This document shows, piece after piece, positions 16,919 through 26,302 of a stretch of 59,826 nt of DNA. The notes under the pieces were generated by a model. That model searched no databases. It worked only from the letters and a program-made list of their open reading frames with translations, and was not told the DNA's origin. The stretch is from Methylocystis suflitae. Lineage in GTDB: Bacteria > Pseudomonadota > Alphaproteobacteria > Rhizobiales > Beijerinckiaceae. A program made the position numbers and the translations under genes. The first letter of the stretch is position 1. Each line of letters opens with the position of its first letter. The DNA lies in contig NZ_JAMRYX010000063.1 of NCBI RefSeq assembly GCF_024448135.1, positions 1 to 59,826 on the forward strand, read 5' to 3'.

Positions 16919-18121
16919 TCAGAGCCCGAGGAGACGCTCATAGACCTGCAGCGTGGCGCGCTGCATCTCCTCGACGGAGAAGCGCTCCTGCGCGTTTCGG
17001 CGCGCGCGCAGCGACAGGTCGTCATGCGCCGAGGCCTGCAGGCTCAGCGCCTCGGCGATGGCGTCGGCCAACGCCGCCGGGTCGCCGGGCGGGGTCCGCC
17101 AGCCTGTCGAAAGATGGCGCGGGATCTGCGGCGGCGCCAGGACGATCTCGGGCGCCGCGCCAATATCGGAGATGATCACCGGCGCCCCCATCGCCTGCGC
17201 TTCGACGGCGATCCGCCCGAACGCCTCCGGAACCGTCGCCGGCGCGACAATGACGGCGGCGGCCATATAGGCGGCGGGCATGTCTTCGCAGTAGCCGGCG
17301 TAGCGAATGACGTCGCGCAGGCCGGCGTGCTCGATCTGCGTTTCGAGGGCGCGGCGAAAGGAGTCGCTGCGCGGGTCGCCGACGAAAATGACGCGCAGAT
17401 CGCAGACGCCTTGCTTGGTCAGCCGCTTGGTCGCCTCGACCAGAACCGAATGGCCCTTGCGCGCGGAAAGCCGCGACGGCAGCAGCACGACGCGATCATG
17501 CGCCGCGACGCCCCACGCCGCGCGCAGGCGCTCGACGCGGCGCCGGTCGACGGCGGCGGGCGAGAAGGCGCGCAGATCCGCGCCGCGCGGGATGACCACA
17601 ATCCGCTCCGCGCTTTCCGGATGCAATTGCCGAATGCGCTGGGCGGCGAATTCCGAAATGGCGATCACCGCGTCGCCCGCCGACATGATGGCGTTGTAGC
17701 GCTGCTTGATCGCCGACGCGCCGCTATAGGCGCTGTGATAGGTCGTGACCAGTTTTGCGCCGGTCTGACGCGCCGCGTAATAGGCGACCCAGGCGGGCGC
17801 GCGCGAGCGCGCATGGACGATGTCGACGCCTTCGTCGCGGATGATTCGCGCCAGCCGCACCGAATTCAGCGCCATCGCGAAGGGATTTTTCGTCGCCGCC
17901 GGAAACGGCGCCCAGACGCCGCCTTTCGATTGCAATTCGCTGACCATGCGCCCGCCGCGCGACGCCACGAGACAGCGGGCGCCGACCCGGCTTAACGCCT
18001 CGGCCACGTCCACCGTCGCGCGCTCCGCCCCGCCCGATTGGAGATCGGGCACGATCTGCAGGATCGTTCGTCCAGCCAGTCGCTGGTCGGGCGCGGCGAT
18101 CGTGGCGGGTTGTTGCGACAT
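16919..18121 (-). CDS. Glycosyltransferase family 4 (GT-B)
   Basis: 400 residues of GT-B fold. Family features are 'VPDLQSGGAERATVDVAEAL' near the N-terminus, 'VHARSRAPAWVAYY', 'VIAISEFAAQRI', 'IPRGADLRAFSP', 'LLPSRLSARKGH' and the E-x7-E donor-site motif in 'EAFGRIAVE'. Such enzymes transfer a sugar from an NDP donor onto lipid-linked or LPS/exopolysaccharide acceptors at the cytoplasmic face. ATG 18121 begins close to the conserved first beta strand; a start at 18190 would add 23 residues. It is far from the sugar cluster at 36-53 kb, so linkage to it is not implied. Confidence 0.85.
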   Translation of the reverse strand: MSQQPATIAAPDQRLAGRTILQIVPDLQSGGAERATVDVAEALSRVGARCLVASRGGRMVSELQSKGGVWAPFPAATKNPFAMALNSVRLARIIRDEGVDIVHARSRAPAWVAYYAARQTGAKLVTTYHSAYSGASAIKQRYNAIMSAGDAVIAISEFAAQRIRQLHPESAERIVVIPRGADLRAFSPAAVDRRRVERLRAAWGVAAHDRVVLLPSRLSARKGHSVLVEATKRLTKQGVCDLRVIFVGDPRSDSFRRALETQIEHAGLRDVIRYAGYCEDMPAAYMAAAVIVAPATVPEAFGRIAVEAQAMGAPVIISDIGAAPEIVLAPPQIPRHLSTGWRTPPGDPAALADAIAEALSLQASAHDDLSLRARRNAQERFSVEEMQRATLQVYERLLGL

Positions 18122-18249
18122 CGCTGGGCTAACGCGAGCCCCGGACAGAATCGTCCGGCTGCAGCATTCTGTTGCGAGATCCTTTACCAACTATGAGCAA
18201 ACCGCCTATTTTCAATCGCGTCGCCTCTTCGATCCTATAGTGAACCTGC

Positions 18250-19068
18250 TTGTCGGACACGCTCGATTTCCTCGACATTCCCAATCCGGCGGGCGGCGTC
18301 TGGCGCCTCGCGCGACGATGGCGCGCCGCGACGGCCGAGGCCGGAAACGCGCCGGGCCTCGTCTGGCTCGGAGGCTTCGCCTCCGATATGGACGGAACCA
18401 AGGCGGGCGCACTCGACGCATGGGCGCAGGCGAGGGGGCGCGCCTTTCTGCGCTTCGACTATTCGGGCCATGGCCGCTCGTCCGGCAAATTCGAGGAGGG
18501 CTGCATCGGCGATTGGCTCGAGCAGAGCCTCGCCGTTTTCGAGCGCTCGACGCAAGGGCCGCAGATCCTCATCGGCAGCTCGATGGGGGGCTGGATCGCG
18601 TTGCTTCTGGCGCGGCGGCTCGCTGCGAGAGGCGAGACCGCCCGGCTCGCCGGTCTGATCCTGCTCGCGCCGGCGGTGGACTTCACCGAGGCGCTGATGT
18701 GGGAGGGCTTCGACGAAGCGACGCGCCGCGAACTCATGGAGAAAGGCGTCCTGCCCGCCAAGGAGCCGGATCACGGGCCGGTCACGCGGCGGTTGATCGA
18801 AGAGGGACGCCATCATCTGCTGCTCGGCGGCCTCATGCGCGCCCATGCGCGCGTGCATATTCTGCAGGGCATGCGCGATGACGCCGTGCCCTGGCGGCAT
18901 GCGCTGACGATCGTGGAGCATCTGAACGCCGATCCCGTAACCCTGACCTTTATCGCCGACGGCGATCATCGGCTGTCCCGCCCCGAAGACCTCGCGCAGC
19001 TTGCCGCCGCGGTGGAGACGATGAGCGCACCCCCGCCCGGCGAGCCGCCGCCGACGCTGTTTGATTGA
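18250..19068 (+). CDS. Alpha/beta hydrolase, ABHD10-like (palmitoyl-protein thioesterase/esterase group)
   Basis: 272 residues. Catalytic elements are the nucleophile elbow 'GSSMGG', Asp in 'QGMRDDAVP' and His in 'DGDHRLS'. The N-terminal text 'WLGGFASDMDGTKA..LDAWA' and 'FLRFDYSGHGRSSG' resembles the mitochondrial ABHD10 hydrolase and its alphaproteobacterial homologues, linked to deacylation of protein cysteines or acyl glucuronides. The start is TTG at 18250, giving 'MSDTLDFL' before the first strand. Substrate unknown here. Confidence 0.82.
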   Translation: MSDTLDFLDIPNPAGGVWRLARRWRAATAEAGNAPGLVWLGGFASDMDGTKAGALDAWAQARGRAFLRFDYSGHGRSSGKFEEGCIGDWLEQSLAVFERSTQGPQILIGSSMGGWIALLLARRLAARGETARLAGLILLAPAVDFTEALMWEGFDEATRRELMEKGVLPAKEPDHGPVTRRLIEEGRHHLLLGGLMRAHARVHILQGMRDDAVPWRHALTIVEHLNADPVTLTFIADGDHRLSRPEDLAQLAAAVETMSAPPPGEPPPTLFD

Positions 19069-19147
19069 CGGACGCAGCGCGCATCGATGCGCGTTCGCGC
19101 GATCTCCATGCTACGCTGCGCGGGCAGCGGCCTGGACGTGGTCAGCA

Positions 19148-19321
19148 ATGGCTACAGTGATATTAAGTGTCCTCTATGATGCTATTATCAATGAGGAATC
19201 CTGGGCGCTGGCGGCGGTTGCGGCGCTTGCGCTCCTGTATCTGATCATTCGCTCCAGGAGAAAACGTGAGGCCATCGGTCTTGACGGCGAAAAGCATCCG
19301 GCGCCGCCGCGCGGCGCTTGA
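19148..19321 (+). CDS. Small single-span membrane protein (57 aa)
   Basis: 57 residues with one hydrophobic helix ('WALAAVAALALLYLIIRS') followed by a positively charged 'RRKRE' stop-transfer and a polar, Pro-rich tail, so probably N-out/C-in. It lies between the hydrolase and metX. I do not recognise the family. Its codon bias and compact membrane design make it a likely real gene. Confidence 0.5.
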   Translation: MATVILSVLYDAIINEESWALAAVAALALLYLIIRSRRKREAIGLDGEKHPAPPRGA

Positions 19322-19388
19322 CACCTCCGCCGGCCCCATCGATGTTGCCGAACGAATTGTTCGGCATATCGAACGCTAGGAAGATCGC

Positions 19389-20570
19389 TTGTCCGTATTG
19401 TCAGAAGCGCGGCCGGCCTGCAGCGAGGGCTTCGCGCCGAAAACCGTCGTTTTTCCCCCGGACCGACCGCTTTTGACGGACGGCGGCGGCCGCATCGCGC
19501 CGCTCGCCATCGCTTACGAGACCCGTGGAACGCTCAACGCCGCCTGTAGCAACGCCATTCTGCTGTGCCATGCGCTCACCGGCGACCAATATGCCGCCGG
19601 CGTAAATCCCGTCACCGGCAAGCCCGGCTGGTGGGAGGCGATGGTCGGACCCGGCAAGCCTTTCGACACCGATCGCTATTTCCTGATCTGCTCGAATGTC
19701 GTCGGCGGCTGCATGGGCACGACCGGCCCGGCGTCGATCAACCCGACGACCGGCAAGCCCTATGGCGTCGACTTCCCCGTCGTCACCATCCGCGACATGG
19801 TGCGGGCGCAGGCGATGCTCATCGATCATCTTGGCGTCGAGACGCTGTTTTGCGTCGCCGGCGGCTCGATGGGCGGCATGCAGGTGCTGCAATGGGCGGC
19901 GAGCTATCCGGAGCGGGTCTTTTCGGCCATGCCGATCGCCACCGCCGCCAAACATTCGGCGCAGAATATCGCCTTTCACGAAGTCGGCCGACAGGCGGTG
20001 ATGGCCGATCCGGACTGGCGCTCGGGGCGCTATCAGGAGCAGGGCGTGCGGCCCGAGAAGGGACTCGCGGTGGCGCGCATGTCGGCGCACATTACTTATC
20101 TCTCGGAAGCGGCGCTGCAGCGTAAGTTCGGCCGCAAGCTGCAGGACCGCAGCGCGCCGACCTTCTCCTTCGACGCGGATTTTCAGGTCGAGAACTATCT
20201 GCGTTACCAGGGCCTCGCCTTCGTCGAGCGGTTCGACGCCAATTCCTATCTCTTCGTCACCCGCGCCTGCGACTACTTTGATCTTGCCGCCGACTATGGC
20301 GGTTCGCTGGCCATGGCCTTCAAGGACACCAAGACGCGCTTTTGCGTCGTCTCCTTCACGTCGGACTGGCTCTATCCCACCTCGGACTCGCGCGCCATCG
20401 TTCACGCGCTCAACGCCGGCGGCGCGTCGGTGTCTTTCGTCGAAATCGAATCCGACAAGGGGCACGACGCGTTCTTGCTGCACGAGCCGATGTTCATTGC
20501 GACGACGCGCGGCTTTCTCGATTCAGCCGCAAACGCGCGCGGCCTCGCGCCTGACGGAACCTCGAAATGA
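19389..20570 (+). CDS. metX: Homoserine O-acyltransferase (MetX)
   Basis: 393 residues of the MetX alpha/beta-hydrolase family, acylating homoserine (acetyl or succinyl) as the first committed step of methionine synthesis. Motifs are '[12 protein letters not shown]', '[13 protein letters not shown]', the nucleophile S160 in 'GGSMGGMQ', '[16 protein letters not shown]', and the catalytic Asp/His region ending '[12 protein letters not shown]'. TTG 19389 is preceded by AGGAAG at good spacing. The gene overlaps metW by 4 bases, the classic metXW pair. Whether acetyl- or succinyl-CoA is used cannot be decided by eye. Confidence 0.93.
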   Translation: MSVLSEARPACSEGFAPKTVVFPPDRPLLTDGGGRIAPLAIAYETRGTLNAACSNAILLCHALTGDQYAAGVNPVTGKPGWWEAMVGPGKPFDTDRYFLICSNVVGGCMGTTGPASINPTTGKPYGVDFPVVTIRDMVRAQAMLIDHLGVETLFCVAGGSMGGMQVLQWAASYPERVFSAMPIATAAKHSAQNIAFHEVGRQAVMADPDWRSGRYQEQGVRPEKGLAVARMSAHITYLSEAALQRKFGRKLQDRSAPTFSFDADFQVENYLRYQGLAFVERFDANSYLFVTRACDYFDLAADYGGSLAMAFKDTKTRFCVVSFTSDWLYPTSDSRAIVHALNAGGASVSFVEIESDKGHDAFLLHEPMFIATTRGFLDSAANARGLAPDGTSK

Positions 20571-21235
20571 CCGTCACGCCTGCAGCCGACGCGCCTGAGC
20601 GGCCCGCGCAGCCGCTCGAGCAACCGCGTCTCGATCTCGCGGTCATCGCCGAGATGGTCGCGCACGGCGCGCGCGTTCTCGACGTCGGCTGCGGCGACGG
20701 CGCGTTGCTGCAGCTCCTGGCGCAGAAGAAGGGCGTCGACGGCCGCGGCGTCGAACTCTCGCAGCGCGGCGTTAATGAATGCGTGGCGAAAGGACTTTCC
20801 GTCATTCAGGGCGACGCCGATACGGACCTCTCCGATTATCCGGACGACGGATTCGACTATGTGATTCTTTCCCAGACGCTGCAGGCGACAAGGCGCCCGC
20901 GCGCGGCGCTCGCCAATATGCTGCGCATCGGTCGGCGCGCCATCATCTCATTTCCTAATTTCGGCTATTGGCGCGTGCGCGCGCAGCTCGCCTTTAGCGG
21001 CCGCATGCCGGTCACCGGGCGGCTTGACTATCACTGGCATGACACGCCGAACATTCATCTTTGCACCATCCGTGACTTCGTCGAGATCGTCGACGAACTC
21101 GGCGCGCACATCGAGCGCGGAGTCGCCTTTGATCGCGCCGGCGCGCCGATCCGCTTCAGCGCGCCTTGGTGGGTGTGGAATCTCTTCGGCGAACAGGCTG
21201 TGTTTCTGCTGGAGCGTGGCGGCCGACGACCGTAA
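20567..21235 (+). CDS. metW: Methionine biosynthesis protein MetW
   Basis: 222 residues with a SAM-methyltransferase-like fold: '[12 protein letters not shown]' for cofactor binding, then '[10 protein letters not shown]', '[10 protein letters not shown]' and '[13 protein letters not shown]', all typical of MetW. It is needed with MetX for efficient homoserine acylation in proteobacteria. Translationally coupled to metX (ATGA). Confidence 0.92.
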   Translation: MTVTPAADAPERPAQPLEQPRLDLAVIAEMVAHGARVLDVGCGDGALLQLLAQKKGVDGRGVELSQRGVNECVAKGLSVIQGDADTDLSDYPDDGFDYVILSQTLQATRRPRAALANMLRIGRRAIISFPNFGYWRVRAQLAFSGRMPVTGRLDYHWHDTPNIHLCTIRDFVEIVDELGAHIERGVAFDRAGAPIRFSAPWWVWNLFGEQAVFLLERGGRRP

Positions 21236-21414
21236 CCCATGCGACGGTTTGTCCCGGTGCGTCGCCTTTCGCGGGCTGACGGTTCGCGTTAGCCTTCCCA
21301 TTGGCGGCATTAGAGAAACATGCGCGGGAGGGAGCGGCGGCGCCTCCGCTTCATGCGTCGTGTCATCCTTGGATGACGCGCGTGATTCCGCGCGCTTCGG
21401 GAGGAGGCGCGAGC

Positions 21415-22227
21415 TTGACAGTCGACACCGGCCCCGCTGTGCGAAGCCATGACAGCGCCTCGCAAAAGAGACGCGCCGGTCCGTGCGCGCCGCAGCCGGC
21501 GGGCCCGAAGGACCTGCGCAAAGCGCCGCTCTTCGCGGGGGTCGACGAAGCGACATTGTCGCGACTGTCGGCGGACGCCAGGATCGAGTCCCTCCAGGAC
21601 GGCGACTCGCTTTTCCATCAAGGCGCTGTGGTCACAGACCTCGCATTCGTTTTGAGCGGCTATGTGAAGCTGCTGCGCCTTTCGTCTTCGGGACGCCAAA
21701 CGCTCATCGGCATTCGCTCGGACGGCGAAATGATCGGCGAGGCGCCGACCGACGCCGATGAGATTCACACGCTCTCCGCAGAGGCGGTGGGCCCGACGCG
21801 CGCGCTCAAGCTGCCGGCGGCGCGCTTCGCTCGGCTCCTCAAGGAGTCGCCGTCGCTCTGCGCCGCGGTGATGCAGGACTCCAAGGAAAGCATCGCGCGT
21901 CTCATTGGCGAGGTCGAGTCGCTCAAGAGCCAGAACGCCGATCAGCGCCTCGCGCATTTCCTACTTGGCCTCTGCCCCCCGGGCGAAGATCGGTGCCGCT
22001 TCCGCTTGCCCTATGACAAGCGCCTGATCGCCGCGCGGCTGGGCGTCAAGCAGGAGACGCTGTCGCGCGCTTTCGCCAAACTCCGCGCCCATGGCGTCCG
22101 CACCGAGACGCGCAACGTGCATGTCGAAAGCGTCTTGCGTCTCGCGGACCAGTGCGACCGGCTCGGCCGGCCGCCGCGCCTTTCTTTGGCACGACGCAAG
22201 ATCGAGACGCAGTACGACGCCGCTTAG
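21415..22227 (+). CDS. Crp/Fnr family transcriptional regulator
   Basis: 270 residues. An N-terminal cyclic-nucleotide-binding-like beta barrel ('LFAGVDEATLSRL', 'FHQGAVVTDLAFVLSGYVKL') is followed by a long dimer helix and a Crp-type winged helix with 'RLGVKQETLSRAFAKLR'. The Cys cluster that would bind an Fe-S centre in FNR is absent, so oxygen sensing by that route is unlikely. TTG 21415 is chosen because GGAGG lies 8-12 bases upstream; a longer frame from 21301 looks non-coding at its N-terminus. Effector and targets are unknown. Confidence 0.82.
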   Translation: MTVDTGPAVRSHDSASQKRRAGPCAPQPAGPKDLRKAPLFAGVDEATLSRLSADARIESLQDGDSLFHQGAVVTDLAFVLSGYVKLLRLSSSGRQTLIGIRSDGEMIGEAPTDADEIHTLSAEAVGPTRALKLPAARFARLLKESPSLCAAVMQDSKESIARLIGEVESLKSQNADQRLAHFLLGLCPPGEDRCRFRLPYDKRLIAARLGVKQETLSRAFAKLRAHGVRTETRNVHVESVLRLADQCDRLGRPPRLSLARRKIETQYDAA

Positions 22228-22274
22228 AGCGCGGCTCGCGAAAAAGTGAAATCCGGTTTTTCGCGCGGCGCGCT
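22228..22274. repeat. Palindromic repeat directly after the Crp/Fnr stop
   Basis: Outer arms AGCGC/GCGCT and inner arms CGCGAAAAA/TTTTTCGCG enclose the loop GTGAAATCCGG. The A/T-rich arms after a GC stem could act as an intrinsic terminator in either direction. The CGAAAAAGT core recurs in the 56-kb repeat. It looks like a member of a dispersed rhizobial hairpin family. Confidence 0.7.
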
Positions 22275-22318
22275 ATAAGCCGTAAGGGAATTCCCGGTTC
22301 TGCCGAAGGGGAAGAAGC

Positions 22319-23152
22319 GTGCGCAGAGCGGAAATGCTTTGGCCCCTCGCCATCGGACGCGAAGAAATCCTGCGCGCTCTAAAGTTCGGCGTGCTTCTCG
22401 CGGTCATCGAGATGCTGTTCTTTTCCGTCGCCGCTCGCGGACAGGCGATTTCGCCCGACGCGTTGCCGCACGCCTATCCGGACCAAATAGCCGGTCGCGA
22501 CGACGCCGGGATCATATTTCGCGATGGAACAAGACAAAATCTCTCTGACGGCAGGACCGACAAGAGCTTCGACGAGAAACTGAAAAACGCCTCTCTCCTA
22601 GATCAGCTGAGCCTTCCCTATCCCAAGGGCGCGCTGACGAAGCCTCCCGGACCGCAGGACGATCCGGGGCGCTTCCGCAACGCCGCCTTCTTCGACAAGA
22701 TGTATGGGGATTGCGACAAGCGCGAAACGCAGAAGCATTTGACCGATATTCCCTGGTTCACTGGCAAGGTGCGAGTGACCACGATCAATGGCGTCGCCGA
22801 AAAGTTGCGCGCGGTCGCCACAGAAATCGATCGTCTGCCGCAGGACATTAAGCGTTACGCTTATCCGAGCGCCGGCGCCTTCAATTGCCGCGTTGTGAAG
22901 GACACTGGCAAACGCAGCATGCACGCCTATGGCGCGGCGATTGATCTCAACACCGCCTTCTCTGATTATTGGCTCTGGCGCAAAGGCGGTTACCGCAATC
23001 GGATTCCTTACGAGATCGTGGAGATTTTCGAACGCCACGGGTTCATTTGGGGCGGCAAATGGGGGCATTTTGACACGATGCATTTCGAATACCGGCCCGA
23101 ATTTTTTGACGCGCCGCCAGGCGGCGAAGGGAAAAAACAACATAGTGATTGA
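22319..23152 (+). CDS. M15-family peptidoglycan peptidase (D,D-/L,D-peptidase)
   Basis: 277 residues with an N-terminal hydrophobic segment (about 24-42), so secreted or anchored. The C-terminal half has the M15 zinc site: H202 in 'SMHAYG', D209 in 'AAIDLN' and H255 in 'DTMHFEYRPE', with 'GFIWGGKWGHFD' between. The family cleaves cell-wall peptide cross-links or stems. GTG 22319 is preceded by GGGGAAGAAG. It is one of several cell-wall enzymes in the window. Confidence 0.82.
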   Translation: MRRAEMLWPLAIGREEILRALKFGVLLAVIEMLFFSVAARGQAISPDALPHAYPDQIAGRDDAGIIFRDGTRQNLSDGRTDKSFDEKLKNASLLDQLSLPYPKGALTKPPGPQDDPGRFRNAAFFDKMYGDCDKRETQKHLTDIPWFTGKVRVTTINGVAEKLRAVATEIDRLPQDIKRYAYPSAGAFNCRVVKDTGKRSMHAYGAAIDLNTAFSDYWLWRKGGYRNRIPYEIVEIFERHGFIWGGKWGHFDTMHFEYRPEFFDAPPGGEGKKQHSD

Positions 23153-23202
23153 AAAGAAGCGCGTAGATCGTAAGTAACCCCAATTACAGGAGGGGATTTC
23201 CG

Positions 23203-23496
23203 ATGAGAACACAAAAGATTTTCACGGCGCTGAGCCTTATCGGCGCATTCGGCGCCGGATCGATGGGGGTCGCCGCGCCGACCCCGGCGGCGGCGCAGGA
23301 TCCGGCTTACATGTCTTGCGAGGCTCTTTGGTACGCGCGCAACCGGATCTACGCGCGTAACGGCCATTGCTTCAATACCGACCGGGCGCGGGCCGTGTTC
23401 GGAGCTGGCTGTTTTCCACCTTACGGGCGGCTGAGCGGTTGGGAGAAAAGCCGCGTCAATCAGCTTCAAATGTGGGAGCGCCGTAAGGGGTGCTGA
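23203..23496 (+). CDS. YARHG-domain secreted protein
   Basis: 97 residues: a signal peptide of about 33 residues ending near 'AAAQD', then a single YARHG-like domain ('CEALWYARNRIYARNGHCF...GCFPPYGRLS'). The mature part has four Cys that could form disulphides in the periplasm. A strong ribosome-binding site (AGGAGGGG) precedes the ATG. Function of the domain is not established. Confidence 0.85.
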   Translation: MRTQKIFTALSLIGAFGAGSMGVAAPTPAAAQDPAYMSCEALWYARNRIYARNGHCFNTDRARAVFGAGCFPPYGRLSGWEKSRVNQLQMWERRKGC

Positions 23497-23711
23497 GTTC
23501 CATGCGCGGGCGAAAATTTCGCAGTTCAACAAGGGCCACGACAGGAAATCGAGCGGTCTGGACGGTCCGCCTGCGCCTCTAATTTTCAAACGCGCATTCA
23601 CGGCCGCGGAAATGGCGGATATGTTCGTGGCCGTCGACTGAACGCGCCAGCGTCGCAAATTTGGCGTCGGCTCTTGGTCAATTGCGCAGATGCATTTGTC
23701 GGGGAATCGCC

Positions 23712-24188
23712 ATGATCGCATACAAGACGATTGGATTGGTCCTTTTATCCGCCCTCGCGCCCGCCGCCGCTCAGGCGGGAGCCAGCAACGGCTCGAACGC
23801 GCTGGCGCTTTCGGCGATCGTCGGCGAATTGTCGCCTCAAACGAGCGTTCCCAACAAGAAGCTTCTCGCGGCGTTCTTCAGCGGTAAGGCGGATGCGCCA
23901 CATCCCAAAGGGCTCCGCATCGCAGTGAAAGCTGATGCGATCGACTGCCGCGCCGGCAATGTCGACATCACATCGCGCGCCTGCGAACTGACCTTCGGCG
24001 CGAAGAAGATCGAATTGAGCGGCCGCAAGGCGAATGAACTCTACGCGACCTTGATCGAGAATGGCGTCGTGGCGGAAGGCGCCGCAGGCTCTTCGCATGC
24101 GTCGATCACGGCGCTCGACTGCATCGTCGACGCCGATGAAGTTGCCGAAAAGGCCGGCGGCGGCGCGCGCTGCGCGTATAATCCCTAA
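23712..24188 (+). CDS. Hypothetical secreted protein (158 aa)
   Basis: 158 residues starting with a clear signal peptide (hydrophobic core residues 7-17, likely cut after 'AAQAG'). The mature protein has four Cys ('DC', 'AC', 'DC', 'RC') and no recognised domain. ATG 23712 is preceded by GGGGAATC; an earlier start at 23661 would spoil the signal peptide. The 215 bases before it hold no supported gene. Confidence 0.6.
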   Translation: MIAYKTIGLVLLSALAPAAAQAGASNGSNALALSAIVGELSPQTSVPNKKLLAAFFSGKADAPHPKGLRIAVKADAIDCRAGNVDITSRACELTFGAKKIELSGRKANELYATLIENGVVAEGAAGSSHASITALDCIVDADEVAEKAGGGARCAYNP

Positions 24189-24258
24189 AGGCTGCGCCGA
24201 CGCTTGTCTTTGGCGCGGCTTTGGTCGAGAAGGCGCGTCCATAGACAGGAGTGCTGAA

Positions 24259-24621
24259 ATGGCTGCGCCGGGCGTCACGGTCTTTGTTTGCGTCTCCTGC
24301 CGCGACGGCGGCGACGCCGACATGCGTCCCGGCGCGCTTTTGCTGGAGGCGCTGCGCGCGCGGCTTGACGAGCGCAATCTCGATATCGCCGTCGAAGCGG
24401 TGGAATGCCTCGCGGTGTGCAAGCGCCCGGCGACGGTCGCCTTCGCCGGCGGCGGCAAATGGACTTATGTGATTGGCGATCTCGACGGCGGCGTGCATGT
24501 CGACGAGCTGATCGATTCGGCGCAAAGCTTCGCCGCGACCGACAATGGCATCGTCGCCTGGAAGGACAGGCAGGCCTGCTTCAAGAAGGGCGTGGTGTCG
24601 CGCACGCCGCCGCTTCGCTAG
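24259..24621 (+). CDS. DUF1636 family metal-binding (ferredoxin-like) protein
   Basis: 120 residues with the DUF1636 pattern: 'VFVCVSCRDGG' at the N-terminus, 'GALLLEAL', then 'VECLAVCKRPATVAF' and 'GGKWTYVIGDLD'. The four Cys (C..C and C...C) suggest a thioredoxin-like 2Fe-2S or metal site. The family is often found near cobalamin genes, but none are seen here. AGGAG precedes the ATG. Confidence 0.78.
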   Translation: MAAPGVTVFVCVSCRDGGDADMRPGALLLEALRARLDERNLDIAVEAVECLAVCKRPATVAFAGGGKWTYVIGDLDGGVHVDELIDSAQSFAATDNGIVAWKDRQACFKKGVVSRTPPLR

Positions 24622-24623
24622 GG

Positions 24624-24703
24624 CGCTTATCGATCACATGGAATCATGTGATCGATAAGGAATCGCTCAAAAGCAAATGCTGGAGCAGGAACCTGCTCTA
24701 ACG
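24624..24703. repeat. Dispersed palindromic repeat, family A, copy 2
   Basis: Contains the perfect 14-bp inverted repeat TTATCGATCACATG / CATGTGATCGATAA with a 4-base GAAT loop, then GGAATCGCTCAAAAGC and a second short hairpin AGCAGG-aa-CCTGCT. It fills the whole gap between the convergent DUF1636 and pyrophosphatase genes, so it probably works as a bidirectional terminator. Same family as 8216 (opposite strand) and 56175. Confidence 0.88.
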
Positions 24704-25237
24704 CTATTTCGCCGCTTTCGCCCGCTCGATCGCCTCGCTGATCAGCGCGCGCGCGTCGGCGGCGTCGCCCCAGCCCGCGATCTTGGCCCATTTGCCGGGC
24801 TCGAGATCCTTATAATGCACGAAGAAGTGCTCGATCCGTCGCCAGGTCATCTCCTGCAGGTCGGTGTAATTCTTCACGTCGATATAGCGTTGCGTGAGCC
24901 GCGCCGACGGCACGGCGACGATCTTCTCGTCGCCGCCGGCCTCATCCGTCATGCGCAGCACGCCGATCGGCCTGACCGCGATAACGGCGCCCGGCGCCAC
25001 GGGACGGGTGTTGGCGACGAGCACGTCGCAGGGATCGCCGTCGTCCGAAAGCGTATGCGGAATGAAGCCGTAATTGCCGGGATAGCGCATCGCCGTATAG
25101 AGGAACCGATCGACGAACAGCGTGCCGGAGGCCTTGTCGAGTTCATATTTGATCGGCTCGCCGCCAAGCGGCACCTCGACGACGACATTGACTTCGTGCG
25201 GCGGGTTCGCGCCGATAGGGATGGCGTCGAGACGCAT
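24704..25237 (-). CDS. ppa: Inorganic pyrophosphatase (family I)
   Basis: 177 residues, the usual length of the bacterial soluble family I enzyme. The signature DGDPCDVLV occurs at residues 66-74, with 'KYELDKASG' and 'YPGNYGFIP' around the active site and the late '[10 protein letters not shown]' motif. It hydrolyses pyrophosphate with Mg2+ and pulls biosynthetic reactions forward. Confidence 0.96.
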   Translation of the reverse strand: MRLDAIPIGANPPHEVNVVVEVPLGGEPIKYELDKASGTLFVDRFLYTAMRYPGNYGFIPHTLSDDGDPCDVLVANTRPVAPGAVIAVRPIGVLRMTDEAGGDEKIVAVPSARLTQRYIDVKNYTDLQEMTWRRIEHFFVHYKDLEPGKWAKIAGWGDAADARALISEAIERAKAAK

Positions 25238-25391
25238 TCAAGTTCTCCGATTGAGACAGACGGCGCGGCGGCTGATGCGCCGGCGCAGCGTCGGGTTTTG
25301 TTGAGGAAGTTAGCGCACAAACCTGGCGAGGATCGCGGCGCTGCGCGTCTGTATTCTCGCATTGCTTCGCGTTTATGGCGCCAAAAATGAT

Positions 25392-25934
25392 TTACCGCAC
25401 CGGCGCGGAAACGAAGCCGAAAGCGACGCGCGTCAGCATGTCCGCGCCGAACCGCTCCTCCGCGCGGCGGACCGTCTGTCCGCCGAGGCTGCGATAAAAG
25501 GCGAGCGCTTTCTCATTATCGGCGAGCGCCCAGACGATGGTGGAGAGATAGCCATGCTCGGCGAGTTCGCGACGGGTGGCGTTGAACAGCCGGCGTCCCA
25601 AGCCAAGCCCCTGCTGCTCCGGCGCCAGATAGATTTCGAAGATCTCGCCCGAATAAGGCATCGATGGAACGCGGTTTCGTCCATAGGTCGAGTAGCCGAC
25701 GATGTCGTCGTCGAAGTCCAGCACGAGAAGACCGGTGCCGCGCACGATCGCCGAATGCCACCAGTTGGGGCCGCGGCGGGCGATCATCCGCTCAAGCTCG
25801 GCGCCGGGTATGACGCCGCGATAGGCGTAGCGCCATGAGGCGTCATGAACGCGCGTGATCTGCTCTGCGTCTCCGGGACGCGCATGGCGGATGGAGAAGG
25901 CGGTTTTGACCATGCCTTTGATGTTAGGTCTCAT
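25392..25934 (-). CDS. GNAT family N-acetyltransferase
   Basis: About 180 residues. The acetyl-CoA-binding motif is 'QQGLGLGRRLFNATRREL', preceded by strand 'GEIFEIYLAPE' and followed by 'NEKALAFYRSLGG', the classic GNAT motifs A and B. N-terminal 'SIRHARPGDAEQITRVH' begins the fold. ATG 25934 is used; 25973 and 25913 are alternatives. Substrate unknown. Confidence 0.85.
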   Translation of the reverse strand: MRPNIKGMVKTAFSIRHARPGDAEQITRVHDASWRYAYRGVIPGAELERMIARRGPNWWHSAIVRGTGLLVLDFDDDIVGYSTYGRNRVPSMPYSGEIFEIYLAPEQQGLGLGRRLFNATRRELAEHGYLSTIVWALADNEKALAFYRSLGGQTVRRAEERFGADMLTRVAFGFVSAPVR

Positions 25935-26147
25935 CGGTTCGTTTCGGCAAGAGCCATAAGCGTTCAGGCGCAAAAATTATCCGTCGCCGAGACGGCTCAT
26001 ACGTTTGGCGTAATTGTCTGTTTCACTTTATTGCGGCCCGCGAGCCGCGCGCGATGGCAGGCGGCGATACGGCGCTTGCGGCGCAGCAGGTTCTTGCGCT
26101 ATTCTTATCCCGATTGCGGCCAACGCCGCCGGAACGGGACGAAATCG

Positions 26148-26261
26148 TTGCCCCACGCAACCGCCTTTGCGATTGACCACGCGACGCCGGCGCGCGCGCG
26201 CGGATTCGCTCGGCCGCGTTCCCTGCCGCTTTTCGGCCTGCTGCTTCTTAGTCGCCCCTGA
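26148..26261 (+). CDS. Probable leucine leader peptide of leuA
   Basis: A short frame (TTG at 26148, about 37 codons, stop 26259-26261) ends with four consecutive Leu codons (CTG CTG CTT CTT, 26238-26249) in 'LPLFGLLLLSRP'. A GGGA purine stretch precedes the TTG. It lies just upstream of leuA, and its stop codon is inside the 5' arm of a stem whose 3' arm holds the leuA Shine-Dalgarno. Leu-codon runs before leucine-biosynthesis genes are a known attenuation device. The start codon is the least certain part. The rest of the gap (25935-26147) shows nothing I can support. Confidence 0.55.
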   Translation: MPHATAFAIDHATPARARGFARPRSLPLFGLLLLSRP

Positions 26262-26295
26262 GCGCCCGACGGGCTCGCGCCCAGGCTTTCAGGGG
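26255..26295 (+). promoter_or_regulatory. Stem masking the leuA ribosome-binding site (attenuator candidate)
   Basis: CCCCTGA (26255-26261) is perfectly complementary to TCAGGGG (26289-26295), enclosing a smaller GCCC-gac-GGGC hairpin. The 3' arm contains AGGGG, the Shine-Dalgarno of leuA (ATG 26303). The 5' arm contains the stop codon of the Leu-rich leader. No T-tract follows, so control would be translational. Confidence 0.55.
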
Positions 26296-26302
26296 ACATG
26301 TC

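Noticed and set aside
17820-18881. 353-codon plus-strand frame across the glycosyltransferase and hydrolase genes
   Set aside because: Overlaps two well-supported genes in other frames and its product is Arg/Ala-rich noise.
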